From Shewanella marinintestina (GTDB lineage Bacteria > Pseudomonadota > Gammaproteobacteria > Enterobacterales > Shewanellaceae), in the NCBI RefSeq assembly GCF_023283845.1, contig NZ_JAKILC010000022.1, positions 1-64,000 of the forward strand: a stretch of DNA of 64,000 bases, in the 5' to 3' direction. Shown here piece by piece: positions 35,640 to 44,831 of the stretch (within the stretch, counting starts at the first letter, position 1; each line of letters begins with the position of its first letter). The notes beneath the pieces were generated by a model that saw only the letters and a program-made list of their open reading frames with translations, did no database searches and was not told the DNA's origin. A program made the translations under genes and the position numbers.

Positions 35640-35666
35640 AAAATCGGTGCCTATAGCACCGATTTT
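35640..35666 (-). terminator. gyrB operon terminator
   Basis: On the minus strand the stem AAATCGGTGC / GCACCGATTT (35641-35650 and 35656-35665, five-base loop) is followed by seven T. It lies about 35 bases after the gyrB stop and closes the dnaA-dnaN-recF-gyrB unit. Confidence 0.88.
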
Positions 35667-35699
35667 ACTCTATCGTTAAGTTTACCTACAAAAATAAAC

Positions 35700-38117
35700 T
35701 TAAACGTCGAGGTTTGCCACATTAAGCGCATTAGCTTCAATAAAGTCGCGACGCGGCTCAACTTGATCACCCATCAAACAAGTAAACAGCTGATCAGCTC
35801 CAATCGCATCTTCAATTGTTACTTGCAACATACGGCGAGATTCTGGATCCATTGTAGTTTCCCACAATTGCTCAGGGTTCATTTCACCCAATCCTTTATA
35901 ACGCTGGATGTATAAGCCACGCTTAGACTCGTTCATCAACCAATCTAATGCTTCGACGAAGCTCACGACATCTTTAGTACGCTCACCACGTTGCACATAA
36001 CCACCGTCTTCAATTAGGCCATTGATTTCAGCACCCATCTTAACGATGCGCTGGTAATCAGTAGACTGGAAGAAGTCGTATGAGAACATATAGTGGGTAT
36101 CAATACCATGCTTACGAATCGTAATCTTAGGCAGATAAACTTGACGCTCAGGATCTAGAACTGGCTCAGCACTATATAAAATACCGCCAGTTTCTTTATC
36201 TATAAGATCAGCAACAAATACGTCAGCCCAAGCTTTAACTTGTGCTTCATCAGCTAACACTTCATTGGTAATAGCTGGATGATAAAGCATTAGATCAGTG
36301 ATGTTGGTTGGGTAACGTTGCTCTAAACGAGCAATGATAGCTTCCACTTCACGATACTGATTAACCAAACGCTCTAATGGCTGACCAGACATGCCTGGTG
36401 CACCTTGCGATGGGTAGATATTGGCATTATCAAGTGCTTGAGTTGTTAAGTACTCTGTCAATGCAGGATCATCTTTCAGATACTGCTCTTGCTTACCCTT
36501 TTTAACCTTATATAGCGGAGGCTGTGCGATATACACATAACCACGCTCAATAAGCTCAGGCATTTGACGGAAGAAGAAGGTCAACAGCAATGTACGAATG
36601 TGCGAGCCGTCGACGTCAGCATCAGTCATGATAACGATGTTATGGTAACGAGTCTTATCTGGGTCGTATTCGTCACGGCCAATACCACAACCTAGTGCAG
36701 TAATTAGCGTGGCAACTTCTTGAGAAGATAGCATCTTATCAAAACGTGCTTTTTCAACGTTTAAGATCTTACCTTTTAGTGGCAGAATAGCTTGGTTCTT
36801 ACGGTTACGTCCCTGCTTGGCGCTACCGCCAGCAGAGTCCCCTTCCACTATGTAAATTTCAGAAAGACCAGGATCTTTCTCTTGGCAGTCAGCAAGTTTA
36901 CCAGGCAAACCACCTAAATCTAATGCACCTTTACGGCGAGTCATTTCACGTGCTTTACGTGCGGCTTCACGAGCACGCGCAGCATCGATAATCTTACCAA
37001 CAATCATCTTAGCTTCGTTTGGATGTTCCATTAGGTAATCACCCAATTGTTCACCCATTGTCTGCTCAACAGCTGACTTTACTTCACTTGAAACAAGCTT
37101 GTCTTTCGTCTGAGAACTGAACTTAGGATCTGGAACTTTAACAGAGATAACAGCAGTTAGACCTTCACGTGCATCGTCACCCGTTGCACCAGTCTTACCT
37201 TTCTTGTTATAGCCTTCACGTTCCATGTAGTTGTTCAAGTTACGTGTCAACGCACCACGGAAGCCAGCTAAGTGGGTACCACCATCGCGCTGAGGAATGT
37301 TGTTAGTAAAACAGAAGATGTTTTCTTGGAAGCCATCGTTCCACTGCATAGCGACTTCAACAGTAATACCATCGTCACGCTCTTGGATAAAGTGAAACAC
37401 TTCTTTGTTTACTGGTGTTTTATTAACGTTTAAGTAGTCAACAAATGCACTGATACCACCTTCATACTTGAAGAATTCATCGCGGTTATCACGCTCATCA
37501 ACTAAACGAATACCAACACCTGAGTTCAGGAAAGATAATTCACGAACACGTTTAGCTAAAATATCGAAGTGGAACAAGACATCAGAGAAAGTCTCTGCGC
37601 TTGGCCAAAAACGGATTTCAGTACCCGTCTTCGTTGCTTCGCCAATAGCAGTAATTGGCGCATCAGGTACACCATGAGTGTAAAACTGCTCATATACCTT
37701 GCCGTCACGACGAATAGTCATCTGCAGCTTAGAAGATAGCGCGTTTACAACTGACACACCAACACCGTGCAAACCGCCCGATACTTTATAAGAGTTATCA
37801 TCGAATTTACCACCGGCGTGAAGTACGGTCATAATAACTTCAGCAGCAGAGATACCTTCCTCTTCGTGGATAGATACCGGAATACCACGACCGTCATCGC
37901 GAACCGATACAGAACCATCTGCATGGATTGTGATAATAACGTCGTTACAGTGGCCCGCTAACGCTTCATCGATAGAGTTATCGACTACTTCGAATACCAT
38001 GTGATGTAGACCTGTACCATCATCAGTATCACCAATGTACATGCCTGGTCTTTTACGTACCGCATCAAGGCCCTTTAGAACCTTAATACTCGAAGAATCA
38101 TAACTATTCTCTGACAT
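35700..38117 (-). CDS. gyrB: DNA gyrase subunit B
   Basis: GyrB supplies the ATPase and part of the cleavage core of gyrase, which introduces negative supercoils. The 805-residue protein has the GHKL ATPase motifs (VDNSIDEALAGHC, DDGRGIPV, GGLHGVGVSVVNAL). Its TOPRIM domain shows EGDSAGGSAKQGRNR and TDADVDGSHIRTLL, and the C-terminal QRYKGLGEMNPEQLWETTM is present. I start at MSENSYDSS (38117), with GAGAGA upstream. An in-frame ATG eight codons earlier would overlap recF. It is last in the operon and ends at a strong terminator. Confidence 0.97.
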   Translation of the reverse strand: MSENSYDSSSIKVLKGLDAVRKRPGMYIGDTDDGTGLHHMVFEVVDNSIDEALAGHCNDVIITIHADGSVSVRDDGRGIPVSIHEEEGISAAEVIMTVLHAGGKFDDNSYKVSGGLHGVGVSVVNALSSKLQMTIRRDGKVYEQFYTHGVPDAPITAIGEATKTGTEIRFWPSAETFSDVLFHFDILAKRVRELSFLNSGVGIRLVDERDNRDEFFKYEGGISAFVDYLNVNKTPVNKEVFHFIQERDDGITVEVAMQWNDGFQENIFCFTNNIPQRDGGTHLAGFRGALTRNLNNYMEREGYNKKGKTGATGDDAREGLTAVISVKVPDPKFSSQTKDKLVSSEVKSAVEQTMGEQLGDYLMEHPNEAKMIVGKIIDAARAREAARKAREMTRRKGALDLGGLPGKLADCQEKDPGLSEIYIVEGDSAGGSAKQGRNRKNQAILPLKGKILNVEKARFDKMLSSQEVATLITALGCGIGRDEYDPDKTRYHNIVIMTDADVDGSHIRTLLLTFFFRQMPELIERGYVYIAQPPLYKVKKGKQEQYLKDDPALTEYLTTQALDNANIYPSQGAPGMSGQPLERLVNQYREVEAIIARLEQRYPTNITDLMLYHPAITNEVLADEAQVKAWADVFVADLIDKETGGILYSAEPVLDPERQVYLPKITIRKHGIDTHYMFSYDFFQSTDYQRIVKMGAEINGLIEDGGYVQRGERTKDVVSFVEALDWLMNESKRGLYIQRYKGLGEMNPEQLWETTMDPESRRMLQVTIEDAIGADQLFTCLMGDQVEPRRDFIEANALNVANLDV

Positions 38118-38133
38118 ATTATTCTCTCGTCGG

Positions 38134-39216
38134 TTATTCAATTACCGTTACACAACCGTGTTCCACATGGAACATCTTACTTGGCGGCGTGATTAACGAA
38201 TCCACTATCGCTGCAGGCTCAATAGCCGTGACAAAAACTTGTGCCCCGGTATCAGCTAATTGCTGTAACAATAGTTTTCTATGCTTTGCATCCAATTCCG
38301 ATGGAAGGTCATCCACCAGATAAATACTTTTTTTATCTATTTGTTGTTTTAGCAACTTTCCCTGTGCAATGCGTAATGCACAGACTAATAATTTCAGCTG
38401 ACCACGAGATAAAGCGTCTTGTGCCGGTAGGGTTCCTACCCGCAAACGTAAATCGGCTTTATGTGGCCCACTGACGGTATAGCCTGTGGCTAAATCTCTA
38501 GGATATTGCGTCTCGAGTAGCTGTGCATACTCGGTTTTAGCATCCCATCCTCGGGTAAAAGAAACCTTAACATCAACCTGAGGTAAAAACTCTCCGATTA
38601 TACCCTTAAGTAGCTCATTTAACGAGTCTACATATTGCTTTCTTATGTCAGTTACCAGTTCAGCATAGCGAATAAATTCTTTATCCCAGAATTGTATTGA
38701 ACTATAGGGTGAACCATCTCTTAGTAGCTGATTTCGCTGTTTTAAAATTCGGCGAACATTGACCCAAGCGGCATAAAAGCGTGGATCAGAATGAAATGCC
38801 CCCCAATCAATAAACTGCCGTCTTGATTTTGGCCCTTCAAAAAGTAAAGAAAAGCTTTCAGGGGTGATCACCTGAATAGGTAAAGTTTCAGCTAATGTCG
38901 ATAAACGTTTTACTTTATCACCATTAATTTTAACTTCAATATCACCACTTCTAAAACGACGTAAGCCAATTTTGCTCAGCTCTTCTCCGCTTTGCATATT
39001 AGCAAATAGCGTTAAAGCATCTGAGTCATTATTGATAACCCTTTGCGATAAATGACTGCGAAAAGAACGTCCCATACCAAGAAAGTAAATAGCTTCTAAG
39101 ATACTGGTCTTGCCACTACCGTTGTGGCCATAAATAAGATTTAAACCATCACTCGGCTCTAGTTTGGCAGAGGTTATATTGCGAAAAGATTCAATATGAA
39201 GACGGTTAAGACTCAT
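38134..39216 (-). CDS. recF: DNA replication and repair protein RecF
   Basis: RecF is an SMC-like ATPase that, with RecO and RecR, loads RecA at gaps and helps restart stalled forks. The 360-residue protein has the Walker A motif GHNGSGKTSILEAIYFLG near residue 30, the signature LSRGQLKLL and the Walker B region IYLVDDLPSELD. It lies 117 bases after dnaN, in the canonical dnaA-dnaN-recF-gyrB order. Its last codons (MFHVEHG) contain a parS-like palindrome. Confidence 0.96.
   Translation of the reverse strand: MSLNRLHIESFRNITSAKLEPSDGLNLIYGHNGSGKTSILEAIYFLGMGRSFRSHLSQRVINNDSDALTLFANMQSGEELSKIGLRRFRSGDIEVKINGDKVKRLSTLAETLPIQVITPESFSLLFEGPKSRRQFIDWGAFHSDPRFYAAWVNVRRILKQRNQLLRDGSPYSSIQFWDKEFIRYAELVTDIRKQYVDSLNELLKGIIGEFLPQVDVKVSFTRGWDAKTEYAQLLETQYPRDLATGYTVSGPHKADLRLRVGTLPAQDALSRGQLKLLVCALRIAQGKLLKQQIDKKSIYLVDDLPSELDAKHRKLLLQQLADTGAQVFVTAIEPAAIVDSLITPPSKMFHVEHGCVTVIE
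38159..38174. other. near-perfect parS-like site in the recF 3' end
   Basis: TGTTCCACATGGAACA differs from the three perfect parS copies only at the central ACGT, which is ACAT here. It overlaps the end of recF, 40 bases upstream of the gyrB start. ParB binding is uncertain because central bases of parS are usually important. Confidence 0.5.
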
Positions 39217-39264
39217 TAATAACCTTATGACTGCGAGGGGGAAAAGCTAAGGGGAGTAATACAA

Positions 39265-39303
39265 TTAACCAGATAAAGACATTAGAGTCGTTTATCTGGT
39301 TAA
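39265..39303 (-). other. long intercistronic hairpin between dnaN and recF
   Basis: TTAACCAGATAAA (39265-39277) and its exact complement TTTATCTGGTTAA (39291-39303) flank a short inner GAC-ATTAGA-GTC stem. It lies in the 116-base gap between dnaN and recF. There is no T-run on the minus strand. It could be an mRNA processing or stability element, or a weak attenuator; this is inference. Confidence 0.6.
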
Positions 39304-39332
39304 CCATATACGAAGATATAACAGCGTAAGTA

Positions 39333-40433
39333 CTACAAACGCATTGGCATAACAACATACATAGAATCTTGTTCTATGTGATTGTCGATTAATGCACTTG
39401 AGTTACCATCAATCAAGGTAATACGCACATCATCAGAAGGCAGGTTATTCAATACGTCGAGTAAATAACTAACGTTAAAACCAATCTCTAATGGTGTGTT
39501 TTCATATTCAACATCTAAGATCTCTTCCGCCTCTTCCTGTTCAGGGTTATTAGCAGTGATCTTAATTAAATTGTTTTCCAGCTGGACACGTACACCACGG
39601 AACTTCTCATTCGACAGAATAGAAGCACGCAGTAATGCTTGCTTTAGCTGTAGTCGGCTGGCTATCACTATCTTGTCGCCACCTTTGGGTAGCACTCGAC
39701 GGTAATCAGGAAAACGACCATCAACCAACTTACTGGTAAATACCGCTGTAGCAGTTGTCGCTCTAATCGCATTGTCACCAATTGCAATCGTTACGTCTAG
39801 ATCGTCAGCTTCAAATGAACGCATTAGTTCTAGCACACCTTTACGCGGCACAATCACTTGCTTTTCAGGCAACGTAGCTTCGATTTGGCGATGGCTTAAT
39901 GCCAAACGATGACCATCCGTAGCGATTGCACGCAGTACATTACCTTCAGTTTCAAGTAACAAACCATTTAAGTAGTAACGTACGTCTTGGTTAGCCATAG
40001 AGAACTGCGTTGAATCAATCAACGACTTCATCGTACCTTGCTTGAGCGTAAACTCAATTTCCGCTTCAAATGCTTCTACATTTGGATATTCTTCAGCAGG
40101 CAAAGTCGCTAATGTAAAACGACTACGACCTGAGCGTAATAATAAGCGGTTTTCTTGCTGCTCAACCTTAAGCTCAACCTGATCGGGTAAAGACTTAACA
40201 ATATCCAAAAACTTCTTCGCAGGAACTGTTGTACGACCTTCAACGATGTTGCCTTCAAGTTGTACTTCACCGACTAATTCAACTTCTAAATCAGTACCGG
40301 TCAACTTAAGTGAGTGATTACTCACTTCAACTAAAAGGTTTGCCAGGATTGGCAAGTTGTGACGTCTTTCTACCGCACCACTAACAAGTTGTAACGGTTT
40401 TAGTAAGGCGTCCCTATCAATTGAAAATTTCAT
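39333..40433 (-). CDS. dnaN: DNA polymerase III beta sliding clamp
   Basis: DnaN is the ring-shaped processivity clamp of the replicase and the docking site for many repair proteins. The 366-residue length is the norm. Three clamp domains are recognisable from MKFSIDRDALLKPLQLVSGAVERR through DVRYYLNGLLLE, with ATDGHRLAL in domain 2 and the C-terminal YVVMPMRL. It lies 19 bases downstream of dnaA and is presumably co-transcribed. Confidence 0.98.
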   Translation of the reverse strand: MKFSIDRDALLKPLQLVSGAVERRHNLPILANLLVEVSNHSLKLTGTDLEVELVGEVQLEGNIVEGRTTVPAKKFLDIVKSLPDQVELKVEQQENRLLLRSGRSRFTLATLPAEEYPNVEAFEAEIEFTLKQGTMKSLIDSTQFSMANQDVRYYLNGLLLETEGNVLRAIATDGHRLALSHRQIEATLPEKQVIVPRKGVLELMRSFEADDLDVTIAIGDNAIRATTATAVFTSKLVDGRFPDYRRVLPKGGDKIVIASRLQLKQALLRASILSNEKFRGVRVQLENNLIKITANNPEQEEAEEILDVEYENTPLEIGFNVSYLLDVLNNLPSDDVRITLIDGNSSALIDNHIEQDSMYVVMPMRL

Positions 40434-40452
40434 TGGTTCAATATCCCTGATA

Positions 40453-41838
40453 TTAAGAAGATAAAGTTCTTATCAAGTTAGCATAATCTTCTTTAATGTC
40501 ATGACTTTCTTCACGCAACTGCGCAATTTTACGACAAGCGTGTAATACAGTTGTGTGGTCACGACCACCAAATGCATCACCAATTTCAGGTAAGCTTTGG
40601 TTAGTTAACTCTTTAGATAACGCCATTGCCATCTGTCTTGGTCGTGCCACACTACGTGAACGACGCTTAGATAACATGTCAGCCATCTTAATCTTGTAAT
40701 ATTCTGCGACTGTTTTTTGAATATTATCGATAGTAACTAACTTCTCTTGTAGAGCCAGTAAGTCACGTAGTGCTTCACGCACAAAGTCGATAGTAATCGG
40801 ACGACCAGTAAAGTTAGCGTTGGCAATAACACGATTCAATGCCCCTTCAAGCTCACGTACGTTTGAACGTAAACGCTTAGCAATAAAGAAAGCCACTTCA
40901 TCAGGTAAGTTAATGCCACTCTCTTGTGCTTTTCGCATCAAGATCGCCACACGGGTTTCTAACTCTGGTGGCTCAATAGCAACCGTTAGACCCCAGCCAA
41001 AACGCGATTTAAGACGATCTTCTACACCATCGATCTCTTTCGGGTATTTATCCGACGTCAAAATGATCTGGTGATTACCTTCTAACAATGCGTTAAAGGT
41101 ATGGAAGAACTCTTCTTGAGATCTATCTTTGTTAGCGAAGAATTGGATGTCATCAATAAAGAGAGCATCAACGCTACGGTAGTAACGCTTAAACTCTTCG
41201 ATAGCGTTATTTTGTAACGCCTTAACCATGTCTTGCACAAAACGCTCAGAATGCATGTAAACCACTTTTGCATCTGGCTTATTTTTAATAATTCCATTAC
41301 CAACAGCATGCAATAGGTGAGTCTTACCTAGACCCGTGCCGCCATAAAGGAACAACGGGTTATAAGCACCACCAGGATTTTCAGCCACCTGCAAAGCAGC
41401 CGCTTTACCTAATTGGTTTGATTTACCTTCAACAAAGTTATCAAACTGGTAAGTCGGATTAATGTTACTGCGATGATTAGCATTAGCCATTGGCTCTGCG
41501 TGCGGAGTATTAAAAGAAGGTTTAGCGACTTCTCTACTAGCAGGTCTGCTAGTTCTTACTGCAGCAGTGGCCTGAACAACTGGTTTAGCCGACGGACGGC
41601 TACCAATATCAAAACGCAAACTTGGCGCATCGTTACCCATTTGTTCAGTAAAAAATTGGTTGATGATATTTAGGTATTTATCCCTAACCCAATCCAACAC
41701 AAAACGATTAGGCGCATAGATGACGAGCGTATCGCCTTCCATTTCTGCTTGTAACGGTCTTATCCACATACTGAATTGCTGAGCAGAAAGCTCATCTTGC
41801 AGCCTTGCGATACATTGTTGCCAAAGTGAAACCGCCAC
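40453..41838 (-). CDS. dnaA: chromosomal replication initiator protein DnaA
   Basis: DnaA-ATP binds DnaA boxes and melts the origin. The 461-residue protein has the N-terminal domain I (WQQCIARLQDELSAQQFSMW), a variable linker to about residue 130 and the AAA+ domain with Walker A GGTGLGKTHLLHAVG and Walker B ALFIDDIQFF. The C-terminal box-recognition domain has GGRDHTTVLHACRK. It is first in the minus-strand operon and divergent from rpmH. DnaA-box variants lie directly upstream, consistent with autoregulation. Confidence 0.98.
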   Translation of the reverse strand: MAVSLWQQCIARLQDELSAQQFSMWIRPLQAEMEGDTLVIYAPNRFVLDWVRDKYLNIINQFFTEQMGNDAPSLRFDIGSRPSAKPVVQATAAVRTSRPASREVAKPSFNTPHAEPMANANHRSNINPTYQFDNFVEGKSNQLGKAAALQVAENPGGAYNPLFLYGGTGLGKTHLLHAVGNGIIKNKPDAKVVYMHSERFVQDMVKALQNNAIEEFKRYYRSVDALFIDDIQFFANKDRSQEEFFHTFNALLEGNHQIILTSDKYPKEIDGVEDRLKSRFGWGLTVAIEPPELETRVAILMRKAQESGINLPDEVAFFIAKRLRSNVRELEGALNRVIANANFTGRPITIDFVREALRDLLALQEKLVTIDNIQKTVAEYYKIKMADMLSKRRSRSVARPRQMAMALSKELTNQSLPEIGDAFGGRDHTTVLHACRKIAQLREESHDIKEDYANLIRTLSS

Positions 41839-42282
41839 TAGTTATCCCCAAAAGATCATACAAAAGAGGCCTATTCTATAATGAGATCACGCTGATCGCT
41901 ATCCTTTAAATAGATTTATCCCCAGATAGATCAACTATTCATTAAGATCACGATCTTAAAAGATCCATTGCGATCAAAAAATATCAATTTCACAGCAAAT
42001 CCAGCTTTATAAAGCGATCCAGTTCGATCTATAATAAATAGCTTTCGATCTGCTATTTGATCTACAAAACCACAAGATGTAGTGGTAACTCACAGAGTTA
42101 TCCACACATTATAGTGGAGTAAAACAGTCGAAGTATTTCCTGAGGAACTAATATTTAATCACTTGCACTGATTGATAGTTGACGTGCATAACTAAAGTGA
42201 TTACAATTCGGCCTCTTTTTTGCCCTTAGTTCTATTTTATAGGATTTAAGGATTATTAACCTAACAAAGACGGATTGCCATA
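41839..42282. promoter_or_regulatory. dnaA-rpmH intergenic region, GATC-rich with DnaA boxes
   Basis: This 444-base divergent region holds 12 GATC sites within 41854-42062, many times the chance expectation. It also contains a perfect DnaA box TTATCCACA at 42098-42106 and two variants TTATCCCCA at 41842-41850 and 41916-41924. It carries the rpmH promoter and presumably the dnaA promoter. In pseudomonads the dnaA-rpmH gap is itself an origin; whether it initiates here is unknown. At minimum, Dam/SeqA and DnaA control of dnaA is likely. Confidence 0.7.
42179..42207 (+). promoter_or_regulatory. rpmH promoter
   Basis: TTGACG (42179-42184), a 17-base spacer and TACAAT (42202-42207) form a good sigma-70 promoter about 75 bases upstream of the rpmH start. 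Confidence 0.7.
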
Positions 42283-42420
42283 ATGAGTAAACGTACTTTT
42301 CAACCTAGCAACCTGAAGCGCAAGCGTTCTCACGGCTTCCGCGCTCGTATGGCTACTGTAGGTGGCCGTAAGGTCATCGCACGTCGCCGTGCTAAAGGTC
42401 GCGCTCGTCTTTCTGCGTAA
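42283..42420 (+). CDS. rpmH: 50S ribosomal protein L34
   Basis: A 45-residue highly basic protein reading [19 protein letters not shown] and so on, ending KGRARLSA, which is L34 of the large ribosomal subunit at nearly full conservation. It is shorter than most gene-finding cut-offs. It is the first gene of rpmH-rnpA-yidD-yidC, a module kept beside dnaA in most bacteria; rnpA starts 8 bases downstream. Confidence 0.98.
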
Positions 42421-42428
42421 TCGTAGAA

Positions 42429-42791
42429 ATGCAAGTGACTAGCTATACCTTTACGCGGGAGTTACGTTTGTTAACTCCCGCGCAATTTAAATCTGTATTT
42501 ACCAAACCTATCAAAGCGTCCTCCGCTGAAATAACCTTACTTGCAATTCCTAATTCTGAACAACATCCTCGTTTAGGACTAACTGTTGCCAAGCGTTATG
42601 TCAAAAAAGCAAATCAACGTAACCGTATTAAACGTGTCATTAGAGATAATTTCCGTTTACACCAGCATGATCTACCCGCTGTGGATATCGTTGTACTTGT
42701 CAGAAATGGCGTGCTTGATATGGAAAACGCAGAACTTAAAAACTTAGTAGAAAAGCTATGGCGAAAACTCTCTCGCCGTTACAATGGCTAG
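42429..42791 (+). CDS. rnpA: ribonuclease P protein component
   Basis: RnpA is the protein cofactor of RNase P, which matures the 5' ends of tRNAs. The 120-residue protein has the central signature RLGLTVAKRYVKKANQRNRIKRVIRD (read in pieces from about residue 46) with the RNR-type basic helix, and an N-terminal TREL-R-LLTPAQFKSVF segment. It overlaps the start of yidD by 34 bases in another frame, so the two are translationally linked. Confidence 0.96.
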   Translation: MQVTSYTFTRELRLLTPAQFKSVFTKPIKASSAEITLLAIPNSEQHPRLGLTVAKRYVKKANQRNRIKRVIRDNFRLHQHDLPAVDIVVLVRNGVLDMENAELKNLVEKLWRKLSRRYNG

Positions 42792-43012
42792 CAACTACGA
42801 TTATTCGTGGTTACCAACTACTCATAAGCCCCATGCTGGGGCCTCGTTGTCGCTTTAATCCAACGTGTTCACATTACGCAATCGAAGCAATTCGTTTGCA
42901 TGGAGTGGTGAAAGGGTGTTGGTTTGCAGCAAAACGCATATTAAGATGTCACCCTTTACATCCGGGCGGTGAAGACCCCGTCCCTAACAAAAAACATAGG
43001 TGCGATAAATAG
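42758..43012 (+). CDS. yidD: membrane protein insertion efficiency factor YidD
   Basis: An 84-residue protein with the family core SPMLGPRCRFNPTCSHYA, HGVVKGCWFAAKRILRCHP and LHPGGEDPVP. YidD is thought to sit at the inner face of the membrane and to aid YidC-dependent insertion. It overlaps the end of rnpA by 34 bases and yidC begins 3 bases after its stop. Confidence 0.95.
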   Translation: MAKTLSPLQWLATTIIRGYQLLISPMLGPRCRFNPTCSHYAIEAIRLHGVVKGCWFAAKRILRCHPLHPGGEDPVPNKKHRCDK

Positions 43013-43015
43013 GTT

Positions 43016-44653
43016 ATGGAATCTCAACGCAATATATTGCTGATCGGTTTGCTGTTTGTCAGCTTTCTACTGTGGCAACAGTGGCAAGCAGATCAAGCGC
43101 CTCAACCAGTGGCAGCAGCTCAAACACAATCTTCTATCCCAGCTTCTACTGTAGCTGACGCCCATAGTTCAGACGTACCTGACGCTGATTCAGCAGTGCC
43201 TGAAGCGACTCCAGCATCTAAAGAACTAATCACCGTATTTACTGACCAACTAGAAATCAAAATTGATCCAGTTGGCGGTGATATTGTTTATTCTGCACTA
43301 CTTTCTCATAAACTTGAGGAAAACGGTGACGACCCATTCGTCCTGCTAGAGCAAACAAATGATATCTATTACATCGCGCAAAGTGGCCTTATTGGTCGTG
43401 ACGGTATCGACAGCAGTGTAAAAGGTCGAGCTCACTTTGATAGCGCTTCACGTGAGTACAAATTGGCTGATGGCCAAGACACACTTAACGTGCCACTAAC
43501 TTATGTTAGTGATAAAGGCGTGACTTATACCAAAGTTTTCGTTTTCACTCGTGGTAAGTACAACATCGCTGTTGATTATAAAATCAACAACACTTCTGAT
43601 GCTCAGCTTCAAGTTCAAATGTATGGACAAATCAAGCACAGCATTAAGAAGAGCGAAAGCAGCATGATGATGCCTACTTATCGTGGTGGTGCATTCTCTA
43701 CAGCGGATACTCGCTACGAGAAATATAGCTTCGATGATATGGCAGATAAAAACCTCGACAAGTCAACACTTGGCGGCTGGGTTGCGATGCTACAACATTA
43801 CTTCGTATCTGCATGGGTACCACCTGCGAATGATAAGAACATTATCTTCTCAAGTGTGAGTGCTGGTGGCCTAGCTAACATAGGTTTCCGTGGTGCGCTA
43901 TATGATATCGCACCGGGTACAGAGCAAAGCATTAAAGCTGAATTCTATGTAGGTCCTAAAGATCAAGAAGCTCTTTCTGCGCTATCAGATTCTTTGAATC
44001 TCGTAGTTGATTACGGTTTCCTATGGTGGCTAGCAGTTCCTATTTACAAACTATTGATGTTCTTCCAGTCAATCGTAGGTAACTGGGGTCTTGCAATTAT
44101 TCTAATCACACTTACAGTTCGCGGTATGTTATACCCGCTAACGAAAGCGCAATACACCTCTATGGCGAAAATGCGTAATCTACAGCCTAAGCTTGCTGAA
44201 CTGAAAGAGCGTTTTGGTGATGACCGTCAGAAGATGGGTCAAGCTATGATGGAACTGTACAAGAAAGAGAAAGTTAACCCTATGGGTGGCTGTCTTCCAA
44301 TCTTGCTACAGATGCCAATTTTCATCGCACTGTATTGGGTATTACTAGAAAGTGTTGAATTGCGTCACGCACCGTTCATGCTTTGGATTACTGACTTATC
44401 AGTACAAGATCCATACTATGTAATGCCAATCTTAATGGGTATCTCGATGTTCGTTATGCAGAAAATGCAGCCAATGGCACCGACTATGGACCCAATGCAA
44501 GTTAAGATGATGCAGTGGATGCCAGTAATCTTTACCGTATTCTTCCTATGGTTCCCAGCAGGTCTGGTTCTATATTGGTTGGTAGGTAACTTAGTAGCGA
44601 TTACTCAGCAAAAAATTATCTATGCGGGTCTAGAGAAAAAAGGGTTAAAATAA
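43016..44653 (+). CDS. yidC: membrane protein insertase YidC
   Basis: YidC inserts and folds inner-membrane proteins, alone or with SecYEG. The 545-residue protein has an N-terminal membrane anchor (about residues 6-22), a variable linker and the large periplasmic beta-sandwich domain (to about 320). The conserved five-helix core follows, with RGMLYPLTKAQYTSMAKM and NPMGGCLPILLQMPIF. This is the Gram-negative layout. It is followed by a long-stem terminator and then mnmE. Confidence 0.97.
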   Translation: MESQRNILLIGLLFVSFLLWQQWQADQAPQPVAAAQTQSSIPASTVADAHSSDVPDADSAVPEATPASKELITVFTDQLEIKIDPVGGDIVYSALLSHKLEENGDDPFVLLEQTNDIYYIAQSGLIGRDGIDSSVKGRAHFDSASREYKLADGQDTLNVPLTYVSDKGVTYTKVFVFTRGKYNIAVDYKINNTSDAQLQVQMYGQIKHSIKKSESSMMMPTYRGGAFSTADTRYEKYSFDDMADKNLDKSTLGGWVAMLQHYFVSAWVPPANDKNIIFSSVSAGGLANIGFRGALYDIAPGTEQSIKAEFYVGPKDQEALSALSDSLNLVVDYGFLWWLAVPIYKLLMFFQSIVGNWGLAIILITLTVRGMLYPLTKAQYTSMAKMRNLQPKLAELKERFGDDRQKMGQAMMELYKKEKVNPMGGCLPILLQMPIFIALYWVLLESVELRHAPFMLWITDLSVQDPYYVMPILMGISMFVMQKMQPMAPTMDPMQVKMMQWMPVIFTVFFLWFPAGLVLYWLVGNLVAITQQKIIYAGLEKKGLK

Positions 44654-44671
44654 CCCTTAGCTCAGACTAAC

Positions 44672-44706
44672 AAAAAGCGGTCAATACTGAGTATTGACCG
44701 CTTTTT
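44672..44706 (+). terminator. intrinsic terminator after yidC
   Basis: Perfect 16-bp stem (arms AAAAAGCGGTCAATAC and its complement) with a TGA loop, followed by T residues, 18 bases after the yidC stop. Confidence 0.9.
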
Positions 44707-44831
44707 TGCTTTCTATGTAGACATAATATTTTTATATACTTAGCTGATAAAACCATTATCCAAGATGATACAAACCAATAGTGGCTGCTTAGTATAAGCA
44801 AATAACTGAAAATCAGATTAGGAAAACAGTA

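Noticed and set aside
35613..35915. Plus-strand frame overlapping the gyrB 3' end and its terminator
   Set aside because: It covers the gyrB terminator hairpin and coding sequence in antisense, with no sign of a real protein.
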